Shown: piece after piece, positions 35,290 through 47,700 of the stretch
Layout of the letters: the number at the start of each line of letters is the position of its first letter
How positions within the stretch are numbered: position 1 is the stretch's first letter
Assembly: GCF_000327385.1 (NCBI RefSeq)
Contig: NW_008710179.1
Coordinates: forward strand, 688,003 to 752,002
DNA: 64,000 nucleotides
Source: Lottia gigantea
Lineage: Eukaryota > Mollusca > Gastropoda > Lottiidae
Reading direction: 5' to 3'
Program-made: the position numbers and the translations under genes
The notes under the pieces: model-generated
Databases searched by the model: none
Told to the model about the DNA's origin: nothing
What the model saw: only the letters and a program-made list of their open reading frames with translations

Positions 35290-38200
35290 TTTAATCGACC
35301 CATCGATATATCCATCAAAACATTCCGACTTCAGCTAGTACATATATATTTTAATCAAGCTTATCCAATCTATTCATCAAAACATTTCAACTTCAGCTTG
35401 TGGACATGATCAATCTTATCAATCTATCCTTCAAAACATTCCAATCTCAGTTAGTAGACATGTTTTAACGATACCTACACAATATATTCACCAAAACATT
35501 CCAATCTCAGCTAGCAGACATGTTGTAACGATACTTAAACAATATATCCATCAAAACATTCCAATCTCAGCTAGTGGACATGTTGTAACGATATTTACAC
35601 AATATATTCACCAAAACATTCCAATCTCAGCTAGCAGACATGTTGTAACGATACTTACACAATATATTCACCAAAACATTCCAATCTCAGCTAGTAGACA
35701 TGTTGTAACGATACCTACACAATCTATTCACCAAAACATTCCATCCACAGCTAGCAGACATGTTGTAACGATACTTACACAATATATTCACCAAAACATT
35801 CCAATCTCAGTTAGCAGACATGTTGTAACGATACTTACACATCTATTCATCAAAACATTCCACTCTCAGCTAGTGGACATGTTTTAACGATACTTACACA
35901 ATCTATCCTTCAAAACATTCCAATCTCAGCTAGTGGACATGTTGTAACGATACTTACACAATATATTCACCAAAACATTCCATCCACAGCTAGCAGACAT
36001 GTTGTAACGATACTTACACAATATATTCACCAAAACATTCCAATCTCAGTTAGCAGACATGTTGTAACGATACTTACACATCTATTCATCAAAACATTCC
36101 ACTCTCAGCTAGTGGACATGTTTTAACGATACTTACACAATATATCCATCAAAACATTCCAATCTCAGCTACTGGACATGTTGTAACGATATTTACACAA
36201 TATATTCACCAAAACATTCCAATCTCAGCTAGCAGACATGTTGTAACGATACTTACACAATATATTCACCAAAACATTCCAATCTCAGCTAGTAGACATG
36301 TTGTAACGATACCTACACAATCTATCCACCAAAACATTCCATCCACAGCTAGCAGACATGTTGTAACGATACTTACACAATATATTCACCAAAACATTCC
36401 ATCCACAGCTAGCAGACATGTTGTAACGATACTTACACAATATATTCACCAAAACATTCCAATCTCAGTTAGCAGACATGTTGTAACGATACTTACACAT
36501 CTATTCATCAAAACATTCCACTCTCAGCTAGTGGACATGTTTTAACGATACTTACACAATCTATCCTTCAAAACATTCCAATCTCAGCTAGTGGACATGT
36601 TGTAACGATACTTACACAATATATTCACCAAAACATTCCAATCTCAGCTAGCAGACATGTTGTAACGATACTTACACAATATTTTCACCAAAACATTCCA
36701 ATCTCAGCTAGTAGATATGTTGTAACGATACCTACACAATCTATTCACCAAAACATTCCATCCACAGCTAGCAGACATGTTGTAACGATACTTACACAAT
36801 ATATTCACCAAAACATTCCAATCTCAGTTAGCAGACATGTTGTAACGATACTTACACAATATATTCACCAAAACATTCCAATCTCAGCTAGCAGACATGT
36901 TGTAACGATACTTAAACAATATATTCACCAAAACATTCCAATCTCAGCTAGCAGACATGTTGTAACGATACTTACACAATCTATTCACCAAAACATTACA
37001 TCCACAGCTAGCAGGTATGTTGTAACGATACTTACACATCTATTCATCAAAACATTCCAATCTCAGCTAGTGGACATGTTTTAACGATACCTACACAATA
37101 TATTCACCAAAACATTCTAATCTCAGTTAGTAGACATGTTTTAACGATACCTACACGATATATTCATCAAAACATTCCAATCTCAGCTAGTAGACATGTT
37201 GTAACGATACTTACACAATATTTTCACCAAAACATTCTAATCTCAGTTAGTAGACATGTTTTAACGATACCTACACAATATATTCATCAAAACATTCCAA
37301 TCTCAGCTAGCAGACATGTTATACTTACACAATCTATTCATCAAAACATTCCAATCTCAGTTAGCAGACATGTTGTAACGATACCTACACAATATATTCA
37401 CCAAAACATTCTAATCTCAGTTAGCAGACATGTTGTAACGATACTTACACAATATATTCACCAAAACATTCCAATCTCAGCTAGCAGACATGTTGTAACG
37501 ATACTTACACAATCTATTCACCAAAACATTACATCCACAGCTAGCAGATATGTTGTAACGATACTTACACATCTATTCACCAAAACATTCCAATCTGAGC
37601 TAGTGGACATGTTTTAACGATACCTACACAATCTATCCTTCAAAACATTCTAATCTCAGTTAGTAGACATGTTGTAACGATACTTAAACAATTTCTTCAT
37701 CAAAACATTCCAACCACAGCCAGTAGACATGTTTTAATAAAGCTCGTCCCATCTATTCCCCAAAGCATTCCAACCACAGCTAGTAGACATGTTTTGATAA
37801 AGCTCGTCCAATCTATTCATCAAAACATTCCAACCACAGCTAGTAGACATGTTTTGATAAAGCTCGTCCAATCTATTCATCAAAACATTCCAACCACAGC
37901 TAGTAGACATGTTTTGATAATGCTCGTCCAATCTATTCATCAAAGCATTCCAACCACAGTTAGTGGACAAGGATTAACTAAACTTGTCCATCGAATCATT
38001 CCTACATCTGGGTTACCCAATCTATCCATCAAAATATTCCAACCCCAGCAAGAGCTTATGGGACATGCTTAAATTAGGCTTAGCAAATCTTTTACTCAAA
38101 ACATTCCATCCTCAGCTAACAGACATTTTTCAAATCATGGTCTCCTATCTGCCCCTTCGTAGCTAGCAGACGTGTTTTAATCAAGCTTATCCCAGCTATC

Positions 38201-38420
38201 TTTCAAAACATTCAGGTAATTGACATGAAAACCGCCCATTCCAAGATAGCACATTTATGTAGATTTATATATCAAAGCATTCCCACCTCAGCTAATGGAA
38301 ATTCTTTAATCAAGCTTAAACAATTTGTCCATCGAATCATGAAGTATTCCGTTTTAAAAGCTAATAGACCTGTTTTCACAAAGCTTACCCAATCTATTAC
38401 TTGAAGCATTTAAGATTTTA
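35290..38420. repeat. 60-bp satellite-like array, about 50 copies
   Basis: Tandem 60-bp units with CAAAACATTCCAATCTCAGC, then AGACATGTTGTAACGATAC, then TTACACAATATATTCAC. Central copies (35450-37700) are nearly identical and occur in recurring sets, for example the CATCCACAGCTAGC variant at regular spacing, indicating higher-order duplication. Copies toward both edges become progressively diverged. Because 60 is a multiple of three, the array yields open frames on both strands, for example near 37734-38072, which I do not regard as genes. Confidence 0.95.
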
Positions 38421-39794
38421 ACCCATCACCCATCCAAAGCAGACAATTATGATCCAACAACTTTTATTTTTAACAGACATCTCAATGAACTTAAACGAAA
38501 ATGCAACCAATGACAAAATTATTATGAGTCCAGTTTTAAATGTTGTTCTCATCTTATCTTTTTTTAGAATTTATCGGAAATGTAACACATAGGTGTAAAA
38601 TTTCAAATAGCCCACTAATCAGTAGCCTTATTCCATTTTGATTGGCCAGGATTACCATGTTATTTAACATTGAGTCGGCTTTCAAAATGTCTTTATGTTA
38701 AGGGCTCTGCAAGATACAATCCAATCAAATCGCTACATTCCAACACTAAAATAAATTGTATACGCTCCTATGCACATCAAAATAATGTCGCAATACCCTT
38801 TCATATTCAACCTAATAAACCTCTCATTCGTCGAACTGTTACAAAAATACATCAGCAAATTTTCCAGGTGTGTTAATCATCGACATCTTAAAGGTGGATA
38901 TTCCCTGTTCTTTGATCTAATATCTCCTTCTATAAGATTTAGAGAGGAATTGCGTTGCTCAAATGTCAATTTGTTTCACTTGAGGATATGTGGCTCTGAG
39001 GAGGTAGCAAATAGATCTGATATTAACTTATAGGTCATGGTTATCTGAGCATTGGCAGCAAATTTTAGAACGCGGTGGAAGTTCAAATCCCGTGATGCCT
39101 CTTTATCTTCCTTGGTTGGTTAGATCTAATTTGGTTTTTGGTTACAGATAAAACGTTGTTTGAAAATTAGAACAACCTCATTGACGTCTATTAAAGATGG
39201 GTCCCCTTATTTTCATTTATGAAAATGAAAATGCTAGTACTTATATGAATAGAAAGTAAAAATGTTCTAATGACTTGGAAAAATACAATTGTCCAACATG
39301 TCCATTATTAATTCATAATTAGCTAAATTAGAATAGAATTACCAGCAGAATTTCAAATAGTTCGCTTCACACTTTAAAATAAGGAAATCCATCTGTAAAG
39401 TATTCCTTAAATCAACATACGCTGTTCTTCGAAACCAGAGCATGTAGTAATAAACTGGTTATCTTCCGCGTGTACTGTATGATATTATATGAACTTACCT
39501 ATTCATTATATACCCCATTCTTCTAAAAAATATACATTGTCTGCATATCGATAAAAGTCTAACATCTAACTGTAAATTATCATGTATACGACATGTAATA
39601 TCATTTATTTTATTTCCTTCTTCTCCACTTGTATGACAGGTTTATTCTTAATTATATGCAGCCTATGCGAAGTGTAATTGGCGCGAAGTCATCTGTAACG
39701 TTTCTATGAATTATTAGATGAGGATGTGGGTGATAATAGATTTGAAAGAGCGAGGAGGCACTCAATTTCCCGAGCGTGTTGGCGTTGGATAATC
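38421..39794. other. Intergenic stretch between two arrays
   Basis: About 1.4 kb without a supported protein gene. It includes the possible tRNA-derived segment at about 39030-39110. The open frames at 38670 and 38770 overlap in different frames and carry no domain. Confidence 0.45.
39030..39110 (+). repeat. Possible tRNA-derived SINE or tRNA relic
   Basis: Contains a good match to a polymerase III B box (AGTTCAAATCCCG at about 39078-39090). An A-box-like stretch, GGTTATCTGAGCATTGG, lies about 35 bp upstream, in the order and spacing of a tRNA gene. I could not fold a convincing acceptor stem, so a functional tRNA is unlikely. No second copy is visible in the window. Confidence 0.35.
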
Positions 39795-40748
39795 ACTGAT
39801 CATCAACTAATGTAAATCCAGGGATCATGAAACGATCATCACTGTTTATCCAGGAATCATCATGAAACACTGTATATTCAAGGATGAAGCGATCATCACT
39901 GTACGTATATTCAAGGATCCTGAAACGATCATCAATGAATATTCAAGGATCCTGAAACTATGATCACTGTATATTTAAGGATCCTGAAACGATCATCAAT
40001 GAATATTCAAGGATCCTGAAACGATGATCACTGTATATTTAAGGATCCTGAAACGATCATCAATGAATATTCAAGGATCCTAAAACGATGATCACTGTAT
40101 ATTTAAGGATCCTGAAACGATCATCAATGAATATTCAAGGACCCTGAAACGATGATCACTGTATATTTAAGGATCCTTAAACGATGATCACTGTATATTT
40201 AAGGATCCTGAAACGATCATCAATGAATATTCAAGGATCCTGAAACGATGATCACTGTATATTTAAGGATCCTGAAACGATCATCACTGAATATTCAAGG
40301 ATCCTGAAACGATGATCACCGTATATATTTAAGGATCCTGAAACGATCATCAATGAATATTCAAGGATCCTGAAACGATGATCACTGTATATTCAAGGAT
40401 CCTTAAACGATGATCACTGTATATTTAAGGATCCTGAAACGATCATCAATGAATATTCAAGAATCCTGAAAAGATGATCACTGTATATTTAAGGATCCTG
40501 AAACGATCATCAATTAAATTCAAGGATCCTGAAACGATGATCACTGTATATTCAAGGATCCTTAAATGATGAACACTGTATATTCAAGGATCCTGAAACG
40601 ATGATCACTGTATATTCAATGATCCTGAAACGATCACCATTGTATATGCAAAGATCATGAAACGATGATCACTGTATATTCAAGGATCCTGAAACGATCA
40701 TCAATGTATATTCAAGGACCCTGAAATGATGATCACTGTATATTCAAG
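39795..40748. repeat. 32/64-bp array rich in GGATCC
   Basis: About 30 copies of a 32-bp unit in alternating A/B form, giving a 64-bp higher-order unit. The A form contains TTTAAGGATCCTGAAACGAT with CATCAATGA and the B form contains TTCAAGGATCCTGAAACGAT with GATCACTGT. Most copies carry GGATCC. The array is intergenic, downstream of CENP-E. Confidence 0.95.
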
Positions 40749-40823
40749 AGATTTCTTTTTGAATCAGATCCCAATGCTTTTATGATCCGATTGTAACGTG
40801 GATGAGACCGGTTTCCTACAATA

Positions 40824-40951
40824 CAATAAAACTAGCCTGTCGTCATTATCCTAGTAATTTGTTCTTGACTGGCATTTTGGCCTTGCTCAATAAAACTAGC
40901 CTGTCGTCATTATCCTAGTAATTTGTTCTTGACTGGCATTTTGGCCTTGCT
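40824..40951. repeat. Exact-looking 64-bp tandem duplication
   Basis: Two adjacent 64-bp copies, each starting CAATAAAACTAGCCTGTCGT and ending TTTTGGCCTTGCT. I see no differences between them, so the duplication is young. It sits just after the 32/64-bp array but is unrelated in sequence. Confidence 0.85.
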
Positions 40952-41735
40952 ACATATCAGCATCATGTGCAACGTGAAAGGAGTTTATGTTGTGACGTAA
41001 AAATGACAAAGAAATAAATTATTATATTCTTGTGTTTTAATGATATATATAATGATGAAGAGAAACATTTAACAGAAAAGATAGACCAAAGTATATACTG
41101 TCAGACATCTGTGTATGTATTTGGTCAAATGTGAGATTAATGTAGACATAAAGAGATTTGAGGTTATTGTTCACATCGTAGAAACAGTAGCACCATTAAT
41201 AATCAGTATATATACATGAAGTCTGTTACATAGAAATAATTTATCTAAAGGAGTTTTTGACAAAATATGATATGAAATCAGAATATTTGATACAATAAAA
41301 AGAAATAATTTACAATAGAAATCATGAAGGAAGGAACTATAAACAATATGAAATATGAATGAAATATCAAATATAAAAGTAATGATAAATCTAATGCAAA
41401 GACATGACATATCCAGCTTATTGTTAGCCAGTAGCATTCAGCCAGCCAAACTAAGCTGACTTAACTATTCAAACCAGATTTCAGCCACCTCCAAAGTAGG
41501 TGCAAATTAAGGTAGCTTTAGTTTAACTGGAGTTCAGAGGACTAAAAAAAAAACATCTCGAAGAATGGTTGATAATTGAGATGCCTTGACTTTGGTCGTC
41601 TGAACGCTCTACAAGAAGTTGAAGCTGAATATACAGAATTAAGCTCTAAATAAGCTTTAAGTTTTTGATGGTATTCACAAAATATTACACTGTATAAATA
41701 TGATGCTCTCAATATATCTAATGCATCCTATCAAT
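40952..41735 (-). other. 3' flank / 3' UTR of CENP-E
   Basis: Noncoding AT-rich DNA following the CENP-E stop codon. No canonical AATAAA on the minus strand is evident close to the stop. An ATTAAA variant reads on the minus strand near 41036-41042. The 88-codon minus-strand frame at 41171-41437 is hydrophobic and AT-driven and I do not call it. Confidence 0.4.
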
Positions 41736-41750
41736 CTATTGTGTTGGACA
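41736..41750 (-). other. C-terminal CaaX box of CENP-E (CPTQ stop)
   Basis: The last codons read K-C-P-T-Q-stop. Gln at the end of a CaaX box favours farnesyltransferase, and vertebrate CENP-E is known to be farnesylated at CKTQ. This supports both the identity and the 3' end of the gene model. Confidence 0.85.
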
Positions 41751-44700
41751 TTTAGAAGGATCTTTACTAGGTGATAGTCCTTTTAATACATGCATCTTGA
41801 CCTTCTCTTCTTTTTTATTAACTAATATCTTAGGTTTGGCTGGAGATCGAAAATCAAAATTAAAACTTTCTTCTGGTGAACATACTGTTTCTGAAAACAA
41901 ATATTTGTTTAAAAATGTTAGTGTATGTATTGATTTGATCAACTTAAATAAAAGAAAGTAAAAATGTTAGTGTATGTATTGATTTGATCAACTTAAATAA
42001 AAGAAAGTAAAAATGTTAGTGTATGTATTGATTTGATCAACTTAAATAAAAGAAGGTAAAAATGTTAGTGTATGTATTGATTTGATCAACTTAAATAAAA
42101 GAAAGTAAAAATGTTAGTGTATGTATTGATTTGATCAACTTAAATAAAAGAAGGTAAAAATGTTAGTGTATGTATTGATTTGATCAACTTAAATAAAAGA
42201 AAGTAAAAATGTTAGTGTATGTATTGATTTGATCAACTTAAATAAAAGAAAGTAAAAATGTTAGTGTATGTATTGATTTGATCAACTTAAATAAAAGAAA
42301 GTAAAAATGTTAGTGTATGTATTGATTTGATCAACTTAAATAAAAGAAGGTAAAAATGTTAGTGTATGTTTTGATTTGATCAACTTAAATAAAAGAAAGT
42401 AAAAATGTTAGTGTATGTATTGATTTGATCAACTTAAATAAAAGAAAGTAAAAATGTTAGTGTATGTATTGATTTGATCAACTTAAATAAAAGAAGGTAA
42501 AAATGTTAGTGTATGTTTTGATTTGATCAACTTAAATAAAAGAAAGTAAAAATGTTAGTGTATGTATTGATTTATTATACCTTCCAATTCTTCAGCAGAA
42601 AACTTCTGTCTTTTTAAATTTTGTACATTTTCTTTATCACTGTAAAACAAGATCATTCTTTTTGTTTGGTACCAGCAATAAGCAATCATATCAACATAAT
42701 CCAAAGTAAAACAATATGACAGCCTCTTTGGGCTTTGTCATTGTACACAAGAAATGGGTCCTAAATACAGGCTTTGATTAGTTAAAAAAACATTAGAAAT
42801 TGACTGTGTTAGAAAACTTGTTAGATTACGACAGGGGTGAAATATATCAAGGAAAAAGGAACAGAATGTAATTTGATTGTATGCCTATATATAAAAGATA
42901 ATTACCATAAGGCTTCTGGAACTGGTTTACCCGCACTCAGCTCTTTTATTTTATGTTTATAATTTTGCACTCGTTGGTGAAGCTTTTCCTTTTCATCTTC
43001 CAATTCTTTGAACTTGCCATTCATATCATCTAGTTGAGATTTAAGTCGTTTGTTTTCACCTTCTATGATACTTAATGTAAATATATCTACTATTTTATCT
43101 TTACTACTAAATTCTATAGATTTATATTCTTCTGCTTTAACTACTGGTACAGCTTCACCTACAATTGACCACCATATATAACCATAAATAGATGTGAAAA
43201 TTATTGTAAATAGATGAGACTAGATGTGAAAAAATAATTGTAAATAGATGAGACTATATGAGTAAAATAATTGTAAATAGATGAGACTTGATGAGTAAAA
43301 TAATTGTAAATAGATGAGACTAAATGTGAAAAATAATTGTAAATAGATGAGACTAGATGTGAAAATAATTGTAAATAGATGAGACTTGATGAGTAAAATA
43401 ATTGTAAATAGATGAGACTAGACATAAATGATGATAAATGTCAATGAAGACTGATTGTAGATATCAAATCCTAAATTAATATAAATAAATGAGACTAGAT
43501 ATGAAAAAAAAAATGTAAATAGATGAGACTAGAAAATAGAATGAATTATAAATCTCACTGAATGCTGCCCATAAATATAAAAACCTACATGAATATAAAT
43601 AAACAAGACTGAAGTTCATCAACATTTGGACTAGATATGATTAATTTTTAATAAAGATGAGACTTGATATGAATAATACTTTAACCAAGCAAGTTAAAAC
43701 ATGAATGATGTTGGCAAGTAAAACAGATGAATGTTTGTTTATAAATGAGACTGAATGGTGATCGTAAATAGATGAGACTTAATGAAGATTGTAAATAAAG
43801 AAGACAGAATGATAATTGTAAATAGAAGGGACAGGATAATCAAATATAAATGAGACTGAATGATGATTGTAAATAGAGAAGACAGAATGATAATTGTAAA
43901 TAGAAGGGGCAGGATAATCAAATATAAATGAGGCTGAATGATGATTGTAAATAGAGAAGACTGAATGATAATTGTAAATAGAAGGGACAGGATAATCGAA
44001 TATAAATGAGACTTAATGAAGATTGTAAATAGAGAAGACTGAATGATAATTGTAAATAGAAGGGACAGGATAATCAAATATAAATGAGACTGAATGATGA
44101 TTGTAAATAGAAGGGACAGAATAATCAAATATCAATGAGACTGAATGATGATTGTAAATAGAGAAGACAGAATGATAATTGTAAATAGAAGGGGCAGGAT
44201 AATCAAATATAAATGAGGCTGAATGATGATTGTAAATAGAGAAGACAGAATGATAATTGTAAATAGAAGGGGCAGGATAATCAAATATAAATGAGACTGA
44301 ATGATAATTGTAAATAGAAGGGACAGGATAATCAAATATCAATGAGACTGAATGATGATTGTAAATTCAAGTAGAGGAGATAAAGGCAAGGATATTAATC
44401 ATATTAATAGTAAGGTTAAAATGAAATAATAAAAGTGATATAAATGTTGACCTACAAGTAGTATTATCAAGATCTGTCGTTTGACGGCGTAGTTCATCTT
44501 TCAATCTTTGTATCACATTTTCTTTATATTCTATAGTATCATTCAGTGCTGTAAACCTATAAAATAACACAAACCTTATTTCAGAAAAAGTCTTAAACTT
44601 AGTGAGACATAACCCTGGTACTGGGGATAGAAATACAAACAGGACATAGTAAAATGACAACTGTCCAGGTTGAATTCTATATTTGGAAGTGCCATAGGCG

Positions 44701-47700
44701 CAAGGCTCTCATATTGTGTTTGAGAGGGTTTCATTTAGCGTGTCTATTTCTGAATCCATCAATCCTGCAAAATTCAAACCCCAACAGAACAACACAAATA
44801 GTACATGACATGTCACTTACTTTTTCTCAAACTCTGTAGTTTGTTTTTCCATTTCTGATTTCAATTGATAATTTTCTAAGTTCAAATTGATAGTCTTCTT
44901 TTCTAAACCACTCCATTTGGCTAAAATAAATAATATTTATTCTTTGTCAGAAGTGATGAGAAAGTCAATGAAATTACTGAACAACATGCTCATTAGTTCA
45001 ATCAGTTCTTAACTCAATGATAGAGGTCAGGACCCAGTTTCTAAAAAAAAATTGTAGATTAATGTACAAGAGTAAATATTATTATAAATTAACAACTTGA
45101 AAACATTCAAAATAACGTTTCTCTTTACTTAACGTGTTCAGTCTAAATTTTTTTGAGAAACGCAGTCCAGCGATCAATATCAATTTCCATATTTGACTAT
45201 TACAATATCCTTTTCAACAGTCTAGACTTCCTGTTGTTCAGATCTCAATTGTGAAAAATACTTTGAAAAGTTGAAAATTTGATTGTGATTTATTAACAGA
45301 ATATATTGATTTAATCAATCATGACTAAAAGACAGGAAATCACAGAGTATACTGTACCTTGTTTTTCTGCTAATTGTTCATCCCATGTTTCTTTCTCATC
45401 TTTTAATGTTCGATAATCTGTTACCATATCCTACAATAAATAGGGTCAAAATGACTCTTTTGCCAAAACAAAGCTCCTTTGAATCAGACGTTATTGAACA
45501 GTTCATACATGAGATACTGTTTTATCATGGCTTTAACAGTGCAAGTGTTTCTAACCTTACAAATACCAAGCCAGTACTCTCTGATCAAACTCCATAGCAT
45601 GCATTAAGAAAAGATAGCTTGCCAAGCAAGGTAACATAGCAGTTTGGGAAAATTGAACTTAACCTAGATCGTTTCAATATGCATACCAAGTTTTATAAAG
45701 TTTGGATATAAATGCAGACTCTATCTACAAGTAATGTGGAAAGAGTGAAAGCGGCAACAATAACATATGTCCACAATTTCATGTGGGTGTAACAAAACTT
45801 ACATTACATCTACCACGATATAATTTAAAACCTCTATCTAATCTCTCATTTTCTGTTTGTAATTCATGAATTTGTGTTCGTAATAGAATTCTCTGAAATA
45901 GACGACACATTTCATTATTTCACCAACTATGATATTAAATATTGTTTTGCTAGAATGAAATTTAATTCCAAAACAAAAATATGTCATTATGAAATTATAT
46001 TGCTAATGGAATCAGACAAACTTCTTAATTAAATAATGAAACTTTTAGGAAGACAGGATATCATTATGAGAATTCAAGCAAAAACAGACATTTCAGTGGA
46101 ATGTGCCAAATTCCCAGAAGAATGACTGCTAGTATCATTGCTTAGATATTGAAGGAACTTATAAAAACACTAACCTGTTTCTTCATTTCTACCACAACTT
46201 TCTTATTATTTTGTTCCACTTCTTCTAATTTCTATAATAAATAGAAGACATGAACAGAAGAATCTCATAACATCTGATTTATTTGTCTAGATGACAAATA
46301 CTGGATTGAGGAGATTTATTGATCAAAAACCATCGCCATCAGTAATGCAAAATTTCGATCCATCCATCCATGAATGTCAAATTTACAAAGGGAAGAAGGG
46401 AAGAATTTACACAGAAGCCATTATCAAGAATAAAAACCTTACCAATTTATTCTCCTTCTGAAGTTCTTCTAGCCTAAATTCAAAATCAGCCTTTTCACGA
46501 ACAAGTTCATTTATTCTTTCTTCAGCATCAGTTCCAGGTCTATCAATTAAAGTACAATTCAAATTCTCCTGTTTCAATTCTGTCACTTTGGTACTACTCT
46601 TAGACAGTTCTTCCTGCAACTGACTAATGGTATCATCTCTTTCTTCAATATCACTTTGAAGAGTTAGTATTTGTTCATTAAAGTTTGCTGAAGTTTGTTT
46701 TACCTCATTTTCTAAAATTTCAATTTGTTTTTCCTTTTCTGAAAGTTGAGATTTCAATTCATCAAGTTCTTCATCAAATTTACTTTTCTCTTTCTTGCTA
46801 GTGGATTCCAGCTCTGATAATTCTGCTTCAAGTGAATTCACTTTGGTCTGCAGTCCTTTGCATTCTTCATTCAGTGAGGCAATTTTGGTCTCTTCTTGTA
46901 ACAGATGTGATTTCAACTCTGTTACTTGTTCAAGCAGATGGTTTTCTCTTCTGGAATGTTCTTCTCTTATTTTGACAATCTGTTCATGGAGATCACTTTT
47001 GCTTGTAAGTTGTTCATGTAAACTTTCAATTTGTTTTTTAAGCATCACTTCCATTTCAGAATGTTCTTCAGTTTGAATTTTCATTTGTTCTTGTGCATTT
47101 TCACTAATTGATAGTTGTTCTTGTAGACTCTCAATTTGCAGCCTGAGTAAATCTTCCTTTTCTAAATGTTCTAAATTGAGTTGTTTTATTTCTTCTACAC
47201 CTGAGATTTGTTCATCGAGTTTTCTTATATTTTCAGCATGTTCTAATTTAAGATTAGACAGCATAGCATCTTTATCTTCAACTGAAGTTTGTAATTTGGA
47301 AATTTCGTCCATGAGAAGATCTCGATTTTCTAGCATTTCAACCTCAAGAGTCTTCACATATTGTTCTTTTTCTGATAAGCTGAACTGGGTTTGAGTCAGT
47401 TGCTCTTGTAGGGAGGTTATTTCTGATTGATTTATAGCCAAAATTTCTTCATGTTTGGATGAAAATTCCTGGAAATGTTCTTCTAATTCCATCTTATCTT
47501 TCTGAAGACATGTAATGGACATATTCTTCTCTTCCAAATCTTCTTTCAAAGTCACAATTTCTTCCTCTTGGTTTTGAACATTGTGTTCTAAGTTACTTTT
47601 TTCTGTTAAGAGCACTGTTAATTCAGATTCAATCTGTTCCTTCAATGACTCCAATTCTGTTTGAAGATTTATCAACTCTTCATCTTTGCTGGAAATGGTT

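Noticed and set aside
37734-38072. Repetitive open frames on both strands (for example repeated MNRLDELYQNMSTSCGWN on the minus strand)
   Set aside because: They are translations of the 60-bp array, whose period is a multiple of three. No start context, splice structure or domain supports a gene.
35290-40748. Possible CRISPR-like arrays
   Set aside because: Units are contiguous tandem repeats with no unique spacers, in a eukaryotic genome.
41171-41437. Hydrophobic 88-codon minus-strand frame after CENP-E
   Set aside because: Ile/Phe/Leu-rich from AT composition; lies in the CENP-E 3' flank.
43201-44342. Minus-strand frames with repeated LLFTIII and SIYNYHS phrases
   Set aside because: They lie wholly inside the intronic minisatellite of CENP-E and reflect the repeat unit.
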